Shown in pieces: positions 9,279-19,264 of a stretch of 64,000 nt of DNA (its first letter is position 1; the number at the start of each line of letters is the position of its first letter). The DNA comes from Achromobacter spanius (GTDB lineage Bacteria; Pseudomonadota; Gammaproteobacteria; Burkholderiales; Burkholderiaceae_B), in the NCBI RefSeq assembly GCF_029637605.1, contig NZ_CP121261.1, positions 3,534,001 to 3,598,000 on the forward strand. Direction: 5' to 3'. The notes beneath the pieces were generated by a model, which worked only from the letters and a program-made list of their open reading frames with translations, had not been told where the DNA came from and made no database searches. A program made the translations under genes and the position numbers.

Positions 9279-10256
9279 TCAGTTTGCAGTCGCGCCGGAA
9301 TCCTTCACCGCCTGTGCCCAGGTTGCAATCTCGGTCTGGATGAACTTGCCGAACGCGGCCGTGTTCACGTTGGAGGCCTGAGCGCCCTCTTCCATCAAGC
9401 GTTGCTTCACGGCGGGCGCGGCCAACGCGCCGCTCAAGGCCTGGTTAAGCTTCGCGACCACGGCGTCCGGCGTGCCCGATGGCGCCACCACGCCGTGCCA
9501 CGACACCGCCTGAAAGCCCGGCAGGCCGGACTCGGCCATCGTGGGCACATCGGGCAAGGCCGGCGACCGTTCGGGCGACGTGACCGCCAGCGCGCGCAAG
9601 GTGCCCGCCTTCACATGCGGCAGCACGCCCGGAATGGTCGTGAACATGAAGTCGATCTGGCCGCCGATCAAATCGGTAATGGCGGGGCTGCCGCCCTTGT
9701 ACGGCACATGCGTGAACGCCAGCTTCGCCGAACTCTTGAACATCTCGCCGGCCAGATGGCCCGGCGTGCCCGCGCCCGCCGACCCCATGTTGGTCTTGTC
9801 GCCCTGTCCACGGATGTAGCCGATCAGCTCCTGCACATTGGCGGCCTTGACGTTGGGGCCGATCACCAGCACGTTGGGCACCGTGGCCAACAGCGTGACG
9901 GGCGTGAAGTCCTTGACCGCGTCGTACGAAATGCGCGAATACAGTGACGGGTTGATGCCGTGCGTGCTGGCGGTGGCCAGCAGCAGCGTGTAGCCGTCCG
10001 GCGCGGATGTGGCCACCTGCTTGGCGGCGATGGTGCCGTTGGCGCCGCCCTTGTTCTCGATGATGATGGTCTGGCCCAGCGTCTTGCCCGCTTCGGCCGC
10101 GACGGTGCGCGCCAGGATGTCCGACGTGCCGCCCGCCGAGTGCGGCACGACCAGCGTGATGGGCTTGGTCGGGAAGGTCTGCGCATGCGCCACCGGCAGC
10201 AACGGCGTGAAACAGGCGGCCAGCGCAACGCGCGCCAGCAATCGGGGTTGGCTCAT
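9279..10256 (-). CDS. Bug-family tripartite tricarboxylate transporter substrate-binding protein
   Basis: 325 residues with a signal peptide ending near AHA, then FPTKPITLVVPHSAGGTSD, the standard Bug N-terminus. Bug proteins are periplasmic clam-shell receptors that bind carboxylates through bridging waters. Typical segments are present: IIENKGGANG, DGYTLL, KGGSPAITDLIGGQIDFMF. GAGGAGA precedes the ATG. It is the last gene of the tcu block, 76 bases after tcuB, so its ligand is probably tricarballylate, citrate or a related tricarboxylate (inference from context). No TctA/TctB membrane genes are nearby. Confidence 0.92.
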   Translation of the reverse strand: MSQPRLLARVALAACFTPLLPVAHAQTFPTKPITLVVPHSAGGTSDILARTVAAEAGKTLGQTIIIENKGGANGTIAAKQVATSAPDGYTLLLATASTHGINPSLYSRISYDAVKDFTPVTLLATVPNVLVIGPNVKAANVQELIGYIRGQGDKTNMGSAGAGTPGHLAGEMFKSSAKLAFTHVPYKGGSPAITDLIGGQIDFMFTTIPGVLPHVKAGTLRALAVTSPERSPALPDVPTMAESGLPGFQAVSWHGVVAPSGTPDAVVAKLNQALSGALAAPAVKQRLMEEGAQASNVNTAAFGKFIQTEIATWAQAVKDSGATAN

Positions 10257-10283
10257 TGATGTCTCCTCGTTTGTAATCGAATG

Positions 10284-10304
10284 CGGCGCCCTTCCTGGGC
10301 GCCG
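10284..10304. promoter_or_regulatory. Intercistronic hairpin between tcuB and the Bug gene
   Basis: Perfect 8-bp stem CGGCGCCC / GGGCGCCG with a 5-base loop in the 76-base gap between tcuB and the downstream Bug gene. There is no T-tract, so it is more likely an mRNA-processing or stability hairpin than a full terminator. Confidence 0.4.
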
Positions 10305-10332
10305 TCATACCCGTGGCGGATAGGACCGGCGC

Positions 10333-11598
10333 TCAGTCCGACCCGAGTTGCAGCTTGTTGGGCTGGCGCTTTTCGATCGACCACTTGAGCAGCGCGGCCG
10401 AGCGGTAGATGCCGTGCGCGAACTTGCCGTAGGGCAGGGTCAGGAACAGCGCCATCACCACGCCCAGGTGAATGGCCAGCAGCAGCGCCATCGCGCTGCC
10501 ATCACGCCCGGCCAACAGCGCCAGGCCGGTGGCGCTGGTCAGGAACAGCAGCACGATAAAGCCCCGGTCCATCGGTTTTTGCGCGGCATCGCCTTGCTGC
10601 GGATGGCGCTTGATGTTCAACCACAGCAGCCCGGCCGGCCCGATCAGCAGGCCGATGCCGCCCACCGTGCCCAGCAGCACCGGCGCGCTGAAGAACGGAT
10701 ACGGCGCCTGCTGGCCCAGCAGATAGTGGTACAGCGTGGCCACGCAGGTGGCCGCGAAACACAGCATGAAGCCGTAGAACGTGAAGTGATGAAAGCGCCG
10801 CCGCCACAAGGTGAAGGCGTCGTCCGCGTTGTTGCAGCCCTTGCCATGGCCGCCGTCCAGATAGCGCAGCCGCAACGCGTCGTGCGCGGCTTCAGCCACG
10901 GCCGCGCCGGACGCTGCCCCCGGGCTGACGTTGCGCCAGAAGCGTGTGACGCCCACCGCCAGGGCCAGCATCGAAAAACCAAATACCACGCCAAACATCA
11001 GCGCCAGCGTGTTGTGCGGGAACACGGCGTAGAAGTTGCCCGCCATGGGCTCATGAAACAGCCCGCCCGCCATCAGCACGGCCAACACCAGGAACAGCGC
11101 CAGGCCGCCGGCGGTGGCCAACGACAAGACCAGCCCGTTGCGCTTGTACAGCGTGCCCAGCGCGGCGGGCCAGGCGTAGTCGGTGTAGGTCTGCACGCGC
11201 ACCTTGGCCATGGCCTGCGGCACGTTCACCGCGAATTCATGCGGCGGCGCGTACTGGCAGGCGTGCAGACAGGCGCCGCAGTTGTGGCACAGGTTGGCCA
11301 GGTAGTTCAGGTCGGCCTTGCCGAATTCCAGCCGGCGCGTCATGGCCGGAAACACCGCGCAGAACCCTTCGCAATAGCGGCAGGCATTGCATATCTGCAT
11401 GACGCGCGCGACTTCGGTTTCGTCTTCGGTCAGCAAGTCGGCCTGTGGCTTGGCGGTCTTGCCGCGCCACTGGACGGGGTGCTCGACCATGGCGGCCGAC
11501 ATCGCAGGTTGCTCCGCCCCGGCGGGGCCGCCAGGCGTCGAGGAATGCGGGGTGGAAAACGACTGCGCCTCGCGGGCCAGGGCTTCAAGCTGCTTCAT
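10333..11598 (-). CDS. tcuB: Tricarballylate utilization iron-sulfur membrane protein TcuB-like
   Basis: 421 residues. A cytoplasmic N-terminal part holds two 4Fe-4S motifs ([15 protein letters not shown] and [16 protein letters not shown]), followed by about six membrane helices. TcuB reoxidises the flavin of TcuA and passes electrons to the respiratory chain during tricarballylate oxidation to cis-aconitate. The order tcuA-tcuB with an ATGA start/stop overlap (11595-11598) supports the call. CitB, the citrate-utilisation homologue, has the same architecture; the pairing with a flavoprotein dehydrogenase favours tcu. Confidence 0.88.
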   Translation of the reverse strand: MKQLEALAREAQSFSTPHSSTPGGPAGAEQPAMSAAMVEHPVQWRGKTAKPQADLLTEDETEVARVMQICNACRYCEGFCAVFPAMTRRLEFGKADLNYLANLCHNCGACLHACQYAPPHEFAVNVPQAMAKVRVQTYTDYAWPAALGTLYKRNGLVLSLATAGGLALFLVLAVLMAGGLFHEPMAGNFYAVFPHNTLALMFGVVFGFSMLALAVGVTRFWRNVSPGAASGAAVAEAAHDALRLRYLDGGHGKGCNNADDAFTLWRRRFHHFTFYGFMLCFAATCVATLYHYLLGQQAPYPFFSAPVLLGTVGGIGLLIGPAGLLWLNIKRHPQQGDAAQKPMDRGFIVLLFLTSATGLALLAGRDGSAMALLLAIHLGVVMALFLTLPYGKFAHGIYRSAALLKWSIEKRQPNKLQLGSD

Positions 11599-13001
11599 AT
11601 CGTGCTCTTCGCAAGGGTCTGGGCGCGCGCGGCGGCGGCGGCCCGGGTGCCGGCAATACGGCCGAACGCCGTGCCGATGGACATGCCCACGCCCGCCGTA
11701 TAGCCCTTGCCCAGCACGTTGCCGGCCATCATTTCGCCGGCCACGAACAGGTTGTCGCTGGGCACGTCGTTAAAGCGCACGGCAGCGGTGTCGTCCACCT
11801 TCAAGCCCAGATAGGTAAAGGTGATGCCGGGGCGCAGGGCGTAGCCGTAGAACGGCGCGGTATCGATCGGCCGCGCCCAATGTGTCTTGGCGGGCGCGAT
11901 GCCTTCGGTGTGGCAGTCGTCCAGCGCGGTGTGGTCGAAGGTGCCGACGCGGCAGGCGGCGTTGTAGTCGCGCAGGGTTTGTTCAAAGGTGGCGGGGTCC
12001 AGCCCCAGCTTGTCGGCCAGCTCGGGCAGCGTGTCGGCCTTCACGCCGGGAAACACCGGCGGCATGAAGCGGCCGATGGCCTTGGCGTCGATGATGGAAT
12101 AGGCGATCTGGCCAGGCTGCATCGCCGTCAGGCGGCCCCAGATGGCGTAGCGCTTGGGCCAGAAGTCTTCGCCTTCGTCGTAGAAGCGCACGGCGTCGCG
12201 GTTGACCACCACACCCAGCGACACGCAATCGATGCGGGTACAGATGCCACCGTCGTACAGCGGGGCGCGCGCGTCGATCGCCACGCAGTGCGATTGGGAC
12301 GGGTCGCCGATGCCGTCCGCCCCCGCGTCCAACATGAATTTCAGCAGCACGCCCATGTTGAAGCGCGTGCCACGGATCAGGAAATTGTCGGCCGGCCATT
12401 CGCCGCGTTCGTTCTGGCCCCAGGCTTCGCGCAGCCACTCCCGGTTGGACTCGAAGCCGCCCGCGGCCAGCACACAGGCGCGGGCCTCGATGCGCTCATC
12501 CCCGATGCGCGCGGCCTTGAAACGGCCGTCTTCCAGTTCCAGCGCATCCACCGGCGCGTTGTAGCGGATCTGCACGCCCAGCGCCTCGGCGCTGCGGTAA
12601 TAGGCATTCACCAGCGCCTTGCCGCCGCCCATGAAAAAGGCGTTGGTGCGCGCCACGTGCAGCGCGCCCGACAGCGGCGGCTGGAAGTTCACGCCGTGGC
12701 GGCGCATCCAGTCGCGACAGGTGGAAGATTCGCGGATGACCAGCCGCGCCAGGTGTTCGTTGGTCTGCCCGCCCGTGACCTTCAGCAGGTCTTGCCAGTA
12801 TTCCTCTTCGGGATAGGCGTCGGTCAGCACGTCCTGCGGGGCGTCGTGCATGCAGCGCAAATTGCGCGTGTGCTGCGAATTGCCGCCCCGCCATTCGCGC
12901 GGCGCGGCCTCCAGCAGCAACACGCTTGCGCCAGCCTCACGCGCCATCAGGGCCGCGCACAGCGCCGCGTTGCCCCCGCCCACCACCAAGACATCCACCA
13001 T
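11595..13001 (-). CDS. tcuA: FAD-dependent tricarballylate dehydrogenase TcuA-like
   Basis: 468 residues from the ATG at 13001, which sits seven bases after GAGGGG; a GTG at 13016 is the alternative. The Rossmann FAD loop [20 protein letters not shown] opens the protein and the fumarate-reductase/succinate-dehydrogenase fold continues to the end ([11 protein letters not shown], then [19 protein letters not shown]). Predicted to oxidise tricarballylate to cis-aconitate in the cytoplasm. The cofactor segment [12 protein letters not shown] is the TcuA-like variant. A LysR gene lies immediately upstream on the same strand, and tcuB overlaps downstream. Confidence 0.88.
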   Translation of the reverse strand: MVDVLVVGGGNAALCAALMAREAGASVLLLEAAPREWRGGNSQHTRNLRCMHDAPQDVLTDAYPEEEYWQDLLKVTGGQTNEHLARLVIRESSTCRDWMRRHGVNFQPPLSGALHVARTNAFFMGGGKALVNAYYRSAEALGVQIRYNAPVDALELEDGRFKAARIGDERIEARACVLAAGGFESNREWLREAWGQNERGEWPADNFLIRGTRFNMGVLLKFMLDAGADGIGDPSQSHCVAIDARAPLYDGGICTRIDCVSLGVVVNRDAVRFYDEGEDFWPKRYAIWGRLTAMQPGQIAYSIIDAKAIGRFMPPVFPGVKADTLPELADKLGLDPATFEQTLRDYNAACRVGTFDHTALDDCHTEGIAPAKTHWARPIDTAPFYGYALRPGITFTYLGLKVDDTAAVRFNDVPSDNLFVAGEMMAGNVLGKGYTAGVGMSIGTAFGRIAGTRAAAAARAQTLAKSTI

Positions 13002-13079
13002 GTCATTGCCCCTCACATCAAGGGGACGACTCTACCTATTGGATGGCCCGTGCGATATCAGGCGGGCGTCAACAGGTCT

Positions 13080-14006
13080 TCACGAATCGTGAAGAGCCAC
13101 CACCGCCCATTTGCCGTCGCGCGCCAGGGTGCGCGACACATCGGCCAACACCAGCCGGGCGGCCAGCGCCGCGGGCGACAGTTCATCGTCGGACAGGCTG
13201 ACCAGCAGATTGGGGCGAAACAGGTGGGCGTCTTCAATACGCGCCATGTGCAACTGCCCGGGCGCGATGCGCGCCGTGGCCGAACTGGGCTGGATGGTGG
13301 CCGCGTTGCCCAATTGCACCACGTCCATCAGCAACGACAGGCCATCAACTTCGGCCACCACGCGCGGCGTCTGCCCCAGTTGCAGAAACGCATTGTTGAC
13401 CAGTGCCCGCAGCCCGTGGCGCCCGCTGGGCAGCACCAGCGGCAGATGCGCGATATCGGCCAGCCGCGTCGTGTCGCCGTCCGGCACGCCCGGCATGTCG
13501 CGCCGCGCGCACAGGAACAGGGGCTCGTCCAGCAGCGGCATGATGCTCCAGCGGCGCGCGGATTCGGCCTGGAACACGATGGCCAGGTCCAGCAGGCGGC
13601 CGTTGAGCATGTCGGCCAGATGGCCCGACAACGCCTCGACCAGATGCAGCCGAATGTCGGGGTAGCGCTCGTTCATGGCTTGCAGGAACGGCGCGCCCAG
13701 GATGGCGGCGGTGGTGGACGACAAGCCCACGCTGACATGGCCTGCCAGCCGCGCCTGCTGCGCGGCCTGCACGGCGTCATCGGCATGGCGCAGCGCCAGT
13801 TGCGCCTGCCTGAAAAACGCCAAACCCGCATCCGTTGGCACCACGCCACTGGCGCTGCGTTGCAGCAGCCGGGTGGACAGCTCGCCTTCCAGCCGGCTGA
13901 TCTGCTGGCTGAGCGCCGACGTGACCATGCCGATGGACGTGGCCGCGCGGCCGATGCTGCCCGCTTCGACCACGCGCACGAAGTAACGCAGTTGGCGCAG
14001 TTCCAT
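13080..14006 (-). CDS. LysR-family regulator, probable tcu activator
   Basis: 308 residues from the ATG at 14006, starting MELRQLRYFVRVVEAGSIGR, the textbook LysR winged-helix N-terminus. A substrate-binding effector domain follows (residues 90-300). Extending to 14144 would add 46 residues from another gene's DNA. It begins two bases after the GST stop and ends 78 bases before tcuA, so all are probably one transcript. In Salmonella tcuR is also LysR-type, but there it activates tcuABC; the same role here is inferred from position. Confidence 0.88.
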   Translation of the reverse strand: MELRQLRYFVRVVEAGSIGRAATSIGMVTSALSQQISRLEGELSTRLLQRSASGVVPTDAGLAFFRQAQLALRHADDAVQAAQQARLAGHVSVGLSSTTAAILGAPFLQAMNERYPDIRLHLVEALSGHLADMLNGRLLDLAIVFQAESARRWSIMPLLDEPLFLCARRDMPGVPDGDTTRLADIAHLPLVLPSGRHGLRALVNNAFLQLGQTPRVVAEVDGLSLLMDVVQLGNAATIQPSSATARIAPGQLHMARIEDAHLFRPNLLVSLSDDELSPAALAARLVLADVSRTLARDGKWAVVALHDS

Positions 14007-14008
14007 GC

Positions 14009-14707
14009 CTAGGCCGGAATGGTCAGGCCCCGCACCACGGCCGGACGAGCAACAAACGTTTCCAGCACGCGGGCCACGTTCTTGAACCGCGAGAACTCGA
14101 CCAGGTTGCCTGCGTCGTAAAAGCCCACCAGGTTGCGCACCCACGGCAGGATGGCGATGTCGGCCACGGTGTATTCGTCGCCCATGACCCAGTCGCGGCC
14201 TTCCAGGCGCTGGTCCAGCACGGCCAGCAGGCGCTTGGATTCCGCCACATAGCGTTCCAGCGGACGCTTGTCTTCGTAGTCCTTGCCGGCGAACTTATGA
14301 AAGAAGCCCAGTTGGCCAAACATCGGGCCGATGCCGCCCATCTGGAACATCACCCATTGCAGCGTCTCGTAGCGCCCGGCCGTGTCCGTGGGGATGAACT
14401 GGCCGGTCTTGCTGGCCAGGTAGATCAGGATGGCGCCGGACTCAAACAGCGCCAGCGGCTTGCCGTCCGGGCCATTGGGGTCAAGGATGGCCGGAATCTT
14501 GTTGTTCGGGCTCAGCGACAGGAACTCGGGCGAAAACTGGTCCTGCTTGTCGAACGCGACCCGGTGGGCCTCGTAGGGCAGGCCGATTTCTTCCAGCAGG
14601 ATCGACGCTTTCACGCCATTGGGCGTGGGCAGCGAATACAACTGGATGCGGTCAGGATGCTGGGCGGGCCACTTCTTGGTGATGGCGAACGAGTCTAGGG
14701 CGGTCAT
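14009..14707 (-). CDS. Glutathione S-transferase family protein, YfcG/YghU type
   Basis: 232 residues with an N-terminal thioredoxin-like domain and C-terminal helical domain. RIQLYSLPTPNGVKASILLE and NNKIPAILDPNGPDGKPLAL, then FESGAILIYLA, match nu-class GSTs such as YfcG and YghU, which act as disulphide-bond reductases with two glutathiones. The expected Thr/Asn near the N-terminus (TPNG) is present. It is first in a five-gene minus-strand run with the tcu genes, although its role there is unclear. Confidence 0.85.
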   Translation of the reverse strand: MTALDSFAITKKWPAQHPDRIQLYSLPTPNGVKASILLEEIGLPYEAHRVAFDKQDQFSPEFLSLSPNNKIPAILDPNGPDGKPLALFESGAILIYLASKTGQFIPTDTAGRYETLQWVMFQMGGIGPMFGQLGFFHKFAGKDYEDKRPLERYVAESKRLLAVLDQRLEGRDWVMGDEYTVADIAILPWVRNLVGFYDAGNLVEFSRFKNVARVLETFVARPAVVRGLTIPA

Positions 14708-14917
14708 GCGGGGTTTCTCCAGGGGAGGCGGAAGTCGTGACGGGTTATTGCGCCGATCATCCTAGCGCAAATGCCGGAAAATCCGCTGAAATACCCACTT
14801 GCCGACCCGGCTGAACAGGGCCTGTCGGCCTGGTGCCCAGCGCTGTCGGCGAAATAGGGGTTCGTGACACAATTCGGCTCGCCCAACCCCATCCCCGGAC
14901 GCCGCCCCGCAGCCCCC

Positions 14918-16327
14918 ATGACATTTCCGATGCAGCACCCGTTTACCCCGCTATTGCTGGCCGCCGCCGCACTGCTGATGCCAACCGGCGCCCAGGCCGA
15001 CGTCACGGCGGCGTCAAGCGCCACCCCGCCCCCCGGCATGGCCCAATACGGCGTGGGTCCGCATGGCCAGAGCCTGACGCTGACCTTGCTGAACAACCGC
15101 GACAGCGCGCCCGCGCCCAACACGCCCTACCGCCTGTTCCTGACGGGCAAGCAGGACGCCATTCGCAACACGCCCAGCCAGGACGGCATTCTGCACGGCA
15201 CCACCGACGCCGAAGGCCGCACCGCCTGGGTGTGGACGGACAAGGCGTTCCAGCCCGAAGATTTCACGCTGATCCGCCGCGTGGGCGACGGCCCCTGGGG
15301 CCACTTTTTCCAACTGCATTCCAGCGGCAACGACAAGGAACCCGTGCCGGCCTGGCCCTACATCCTGACCATGCACCAGCGCTGGGGCGAACAATGGGTA
15401 GACCTGGGCTACACCACCCGCCAAGGCGCCACGGCCTATTTCAGCCACAACGTGCCGGCAGCCTCCCTGTCCCTGTCCATCGATGCGCCCGTCACCGACA
15501 ACAGGGCGTGCTTTGACGAGCTGGACGCCATCAACCGCAAGTTCAGCCAGAACGATGCCGCCGGCGCGCAGCAGTTGATCCAGACCATGCAATGCGCCGA
15601 CACCCTTCGCCAGCAACTGGATCTGGCTCAGCTATTGCTGATGGTCGGCCGGCAAGACGACGCGCGCCACTGGCTGATGCAATCACGCAAATGGCGGTTT
15701 CCGGAATCGTTCGCGCCCGTCGAAACCCCGCTGCTGAGCGACCGCCTGGGCCTGGAACGGCTGCTGGGCATGCCCGACCTGGCGCTGGCCGACGCACAGA
15801 CGCTGCAACGTCGCCAGACCAAGCCCGGCCGCCCGCCCCGGGCAAGCGACACGGATTGGCCCAACGATATTGCCTATTACCTGGCGGACTTTCCCGACTA
15901 CCTGCCGCAAGCCGAAGAGGAAGCGCGCCGGTCCATCCGCCTGTGGGGTCCCAACCCCTACAACCAGGGCACGCTGGGCTGGATCCTTAGCTTGCGAGGC
16001 GACACCGAGGAAGGCCTGCGCCTGATGCGCGCGTCGTACCGCGAGATATCGCGCAACGAGGAAATCGTGGCCGACTACGGCTTGGCGCTATGGCGCAACG
16101 GCCAGCCGGAACAGGCGACGCGCTTGTGGGACGAGGCCCAGGCGCAGTGCGTATGGGGCCGCCGCCTGTACGCGGCGATGCGCGAGGCGCAGTACGACGA
16201 CCACCCCTATTTCCAGCCCTCGGATTCCGACGCGGTGCAAGCGTATCGGCAACGCTGCGACGGGCCTCGGATAAAACGCAAGACCGTAACTATTGGCCCG
16301 GCGTTGCCACCCGCCCCCGCCGCATGA
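14918..16327 (+). CDS. Secreted protein with TPR-like C-terminal half, function unknown
   Basis: 469 residues from the ATG at 14918; ATG codons at 14864 and 14930 are alternatives. The 14918 start gives a good signal peptide ending LLMPTGAQA. Residues 35-180 are a beta-rich region with many aromatic and Gly residues (GVGPHGQSLTLTLLNNRDSA). From about 200 onward helical pairs resemble tetratricopeptide repeats (QQLIQTMQCADTLRQQLDLA; TLGWILSLRGDTEEGLRLMR). A conserved-looking Cys pair is present. No homologous family recognised with confidence. It stands alone, convergent with the next gene. Confidence 0.6.
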   Translation: MTFPMQHPFTPLLLAAAALLMPTGAQADVTAASSATPPPGMAQYGVGPHGQSLTLTLLNNRDSAPAPNTPYRLFLTGKQDAIRNTPSQDGILHGTTDAEGRTAWVWTDKAFQPEDFTLIRRVGDGPWGHFFQLHSSGNDKEPVPAWPYILTMHQRWGEQWVDLGYTTRQGATAYFSHNVPAASLSLSIDAPVTDNRACFDELDAINRKFSQNDAAGAQQLIQTMQCADTLRQQLDLAQLLLMVGRQDDARHWLMQSRKWRFPESFAPVETPLLSDRLGLERLLGMPDLALADAQTLQRRQTKPGRPPRASDTDWPNDIAYYLADFPDYLPQAEEEARRSIRLWGPNPYNQGTLGWILSLRGDTEEGLRLMRASYREISRNEEIVADYGLALWRNGQPEQATRLWDEAQAQCVWGRRLYAAMREAQYDDHPYFQPSDSDAVQAYRQRCDGPRIKRKTVTIGPALPPAPAA

Positions 16328-16354
16328 CGTTGCGTTTTCACCCGTCGTCGCGTT

Positions 16355-17146
16355 TTACTTTTCGTCCTTCATCTTCACGTCGCTGGCCGTGTCGGCCTTC
16401 AAGCCGCTGGTGTTGATCTTGCCGGGCGGCGGCGCGTCGATCTCGTCCAGATTGGCGGCGGCGGCAGCAGGCGCGGCCACGTCGTCCAGGTTGACGGCAT
16501 CGGCCACGGGGGCCGTGGGCGCGGCGGGCTTGGCCTTGGGCGGCGCCTTCGGGCGCGGTTTGGCCGGCACACGCGGCTTGGTCACTTCAAGCGGGCGCGT
16601 GTACAGATTGCCGTCCTGGTAGACCAGCATGTAAGGCTTGCCGACGGCCGGCTTTACCGTTTGGCGCGCCGTCCACTGGCCGTTGGCCACTTGGAACGAC
16701 AGCGGACCTTCGCAACTGCGATAGCTGTTCTGCCACTTGGACGATTGCACGCCCGACACGCGGTACACGTGATAGACGTGATTGCAGCCAAGTTCCGGCA
16801 CATCCAGCGTGATCAGCGTCGCGCCCGGCACTTCGGACACATTCGCCACCATCATGGACGCGCCCTTGACCTCAAGCTCCATGACCTTCTTCTGGCCATA
16901 CAGCTTGATGTCGTACGAATCGTTGTAGTAACGGCGCAGCGCCGCGCGCTCGCCATTGACGGTGAAAACCTGCTGTTCCTTGGCCAATACTTCGCCGAAA
17001 TCCAGGCCCATCTTGCCCGAGCCGGTACTGACGCAACCGCTCAACGCCATCACGGCGGAAAGGGACACTATTGCGCAAAATGCACGGCTGCCATCGGACC
17101 CATTTGCCGCTTTTGCCGAAACCCATCCGATGAAAGCTGAAGACAC
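16355..17146 (-). CDS. Predicted lipoprotein with Lys/Pro/Ala-rich tail, function unknown
   Basis: 263 residues. A hydrophobic segment ends in ALSGC, a lipobox that predicts a lipid-anchored outer- or inner-membrane protein, although an unusually long N-terminal stretch precedes it. The folded part (residues 50-180) includes a paired-Cys core (LGCNHVYHVYRVSG and YRSCEGPL). The last 80 residues are a low-complexity tail of Lys, Pro, Ala and Asp (PRVPAKPRPKAPPKAKPAAP). The promoter region is shared with the divergent 656-residue gene. No function assigned. Confidence 0.65.
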   Translation of the reverse strand: MSSAFIGWVSAKAANGSDGSRAFCAIVSLSAVMALSGCVSTGSGKMGLDFGEVLAKEQQVFTVNGERAALRRYYNDSYDIKLYGQKKVMELEVKGASMMVANVSEVPGATLITLDVPELGCNHVYHVYRVSGVQSSKWQNSYRSCEGPLSFQVANGQWTARQTVKPAVGKPYMLVYQDGNLYTRPLEVTKPRVPAKPRPKAPPKAKPAAPTAPVADAVNLDDVAAPAAAAANLDEIDAPPPGKINTSGLKADTASDVKMKDEK

Positions 17147-17205
17147 TACACAACCCCTTGATATTGTTGAGTTTTACCCTGAATAGGAACATTCAAAATA
17201 TACGT

Positions 17206-17225
17206 ATCATTTAATGTCAAATGAT
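17206..17225. promoter_or_regulatory. Candidate operator: 7-bp inverted repeat in AT-rich divergent promoter
   Basis: Perfect inverted repeat ATCATTT-N6-AAATGAT in the A+T-rich 128-base gap between divergent genes; this is an unusually AT-rich island for the window. A TATACT (17235-17240) with a poor TTAATG 18 bases upstream could be the promoter of the gene at 17275. The palindrome overlaps that -35 region. The regulator is unknown. Confidence 0.4.
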
Positions 17226-17274
17226 TCGCAATGTTATACTGTAAACCAAAGCGAACAGGGGCAAGGCGAAAAGC

Positions 17275-19245
17275 ATGAAGAAGGTTTGCGTGGCCGCGGC
17301 AATAGCCGCAAGCGTCGGCAGCTTGCCGGCGCACGCCGAGGCGTATCGCCTGGCATATTCCAAAGCGGAAAACATCGAGATCTTCATCGACCACGCCACC
17401 GGTTCGCCGTGGTGCGGTCCGCATCTGGATCTACGCGCCGTGTACGGCGCCGCCCCCGACGCCGCCGCGCTCGGCCGCTTGCTGCCCAAGATCGGCGTGC
17501 TGCTCGGCAAACAATGCCCGCAAGCCGTTGACCTGCGCTGGACCAGCGTTACAAACGCCGGCGCGCGCGTCGCGGACGGCACCAGCACCAAAGCCGCGGG
17601 CTGGGCGATGCAAGTTGCAGCCGCTGCCGCGCCGGCTGCGCCTGCAACACCCGCTACACCCGCTACACCCGCAGTAGCCGCAACTCCAGATGCCGCGCCC
17701 GCCGTCGCCGCAGCGCCAGCCGCAACGCAAGCGCCGGCTCCCGCAGCCGCCGCGCCGCAGCCCGCTCAAGTGGCAACGCCTGCGCCCACGGCCGCGGCAC
17801 CGGCCGCCGCCGCACCGGCCGCCGTCGAGCCTGCCGCCCCCGCCGTGGCGGCAGCACCGGTTACCCCGCCCCCTGTTGCCGCTCCGGCCACTACCGCGCC
17901 TGCCGCTGTGCCTGCTGCCGCGCCTGCCACCGCACCTGCCGCAACCGCAGCCCCCGCCGCAGCCCCCGCCGCAGCCCCGACTCCCGCCCCCGCCGTGCAG
18001 ACCGCCTTCGCCGTCAACGGCTGGACGCCGCCGTCGCCCGCCGCCGTCATGGCCGGCACGCAGCGGCTGAAGACCATGCAGGACCAGAACGGCTGCAAGG
18101 TCGTGTCGACGTTCCGCCTGGGCGAAGGCGCCCAATACATCACGCTGAAAACCGATGGCATGTCCTGCGGTCCCGACGGCTACGCCACGGGCAAGGGCCG
18201 GCTGCGGCTTGAGCGCTCCGACGGCGCGCGCATCGCGCAAAGCAACGACGTCTGGATGGCGGGCGGCATTCCGTTCACCTCGCCCGTTGCCGCCACCCGC
18301 CTGGCGCATGTCGACGACGATGGCTCCCTGTGGTTCCACCTGGACAGCGATCCCGCCAGCCGTTCCCATTATTTGCTGCGTGCCGAACGCATGTCGTATG
18401 GCAGCGGCCTGGATGTGTGGCGCTACACCCGCATCGACGTCGTCACCGAAAACGCGGACGTGTTCCGCAACGCCACCGACATCAAGGTGGCCGTGGACGG
18501 CGCACTGCGCGTGCTGGAGCGCACCGCCGTGCCGGACGCCGGCAATGCCCGCATTGTGTTCTCGGACGATTTCGAGCAAGGCGCTATCGGCGACAAGATC
18601 GAGCATCTGCTCTACATGATCACCGCCGACCGCCCGACCGACTGGCGCACCGGCAAGCCCCGGGGCGAGTGGCGCTACAACCTGCAGTACGCCCAGAACT
18701 ACCTGTTCAAGCGCGACGAAATACTCGCCCGCAAGAAGCGCGAGGAACGGATGCGCCTGGCCAACCAGGAACGCGACAACCTGCGCCAATATCAAAATCT
18801 GGTTGATCAGGCCAAGAGCGACCCCAAGGGCATCCTGGGACGCATGCAGCGCGACGTGCGCTACGACCTGCTGACCGGCGGCGACTACAAGGCCCTGATG
18901 GCTGGCCGCAAGGCCGCCGTGCGCATGGTGATCCATGTGGACGACCACCAGGACAACGACGCCGTGGCCGACTGGCCGTATGAGATCCGCCTGCCCGGCC
19001 AGAAGGCCATGAAGGAAGGCTGGTATCTGGCGCCGGGCGAGCTCACGCTGGACACCAAGCGCCAGGACGACAACGGCCTGCCGCTGACCTTGCTGACGCT
19101 GGGCCAAGCCGCGCCCGTCGCTTGCCAGAAGGCGGGCTGCGCCGACCTGAACGACCCCTTGGTCGGCGCCCGCATGATGCTGGGCCTGCCGGACTGGACG
19201 CCGGAGAAGGCCCAGGCCGTCATCGACCAAGCGAACCAACCCTAA
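17275..19245 (+). CDS. Secreted protein with long Ala/Pro linker, function unknown
   Basis: 656 residues: signal peptide (MKKVCVAAAIAASVGSLPAHA), a small domain with three cysteines (residues 22-110), an Ala/Pro/Thr low-complexity linker from about 120 to 245, and a C-terminal domain (about 250-656) with a charged coiled-coil stretch (KRDEILARKKREERMRLANQ) and a Cys-containing end. The linker is made of near-repeats of PA, APAA and TPAT. Part of the C-terminal coding sequence (18879-19169) is copied in the mosaic at 24346. The gene is followed after 19 bases by a membrane-anchored gene. No domain recognised. Confidence 0.65.
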   Translation: MKKVCVAAAIAASVGSLPAHAEAYRLAYSKAENIEIFIDHATGSPWCGPHLDLRAVYGAAPDAAALGRLLPKIGVLLGKQCPQAVDLRWTSVTNAGARVADGTSTKAAGWAMQVAAAAAPAAPATPATPATPAVAATPDAAPAVAAAPAATQAPAPAAAAPQPAQVATPAPTAAAPAAAAPAAVEPAAPAVAAAPVTPPPVAAPATTAPAAVPAAAPATAPAATAAPAAAPAAAPTPAPAVQTAFAVNGWTPPSPAAVMAGTQRLKTMQDQNGCKVVSTFRLGEGAQYITLKTDGMSCGPDGYATGKGRLRLERSDGARIAQSNDVWMAGGIPFTSPVAATRLAHVDDDGSLWFHLDSDPASRSHYLLRAERMSYGSGLDVWRYTRIDVVTENADVFRNATDIKVAVDGALRVLERTAVPDAGNARIVFSDDFEQGAIGDKIEHLLYMITADRPTDWRTGKPRGEWRYNLQYAQNYLFKRDEILARKKREERMRLANQERDNLRQYQNLVDQAKSDPKGILGRMQRDVRYDLLTGGDYKALMAGRKAAVRMVIHVDDHQDNDAVADWPYEIRLPGQKAMKEGWYLAPGELTLDTKRQDDNGLPLTLLTLGQAAPVACQKAGCADLNDPLVGARMMLGLPDWTPEKAQAVIDQANQP

Positions 19246-19264
19246 CCGCCAGACGAGCAACCCA

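Noticed and set aside
11445..14012. 855-codon plus-strand open frame
   Set aside because: It runs antisense through tcuA and the LysR gene. Composition is rich in Gln, His and Arg with no domain, and both minus-strand genes are convincing.
17640..18000. CRISPR-like or tandem repeat array
   Set aside because: The repetitive look comes from Ala/Pro codons (GCx, CCx). Units vary in length and have no spacers.
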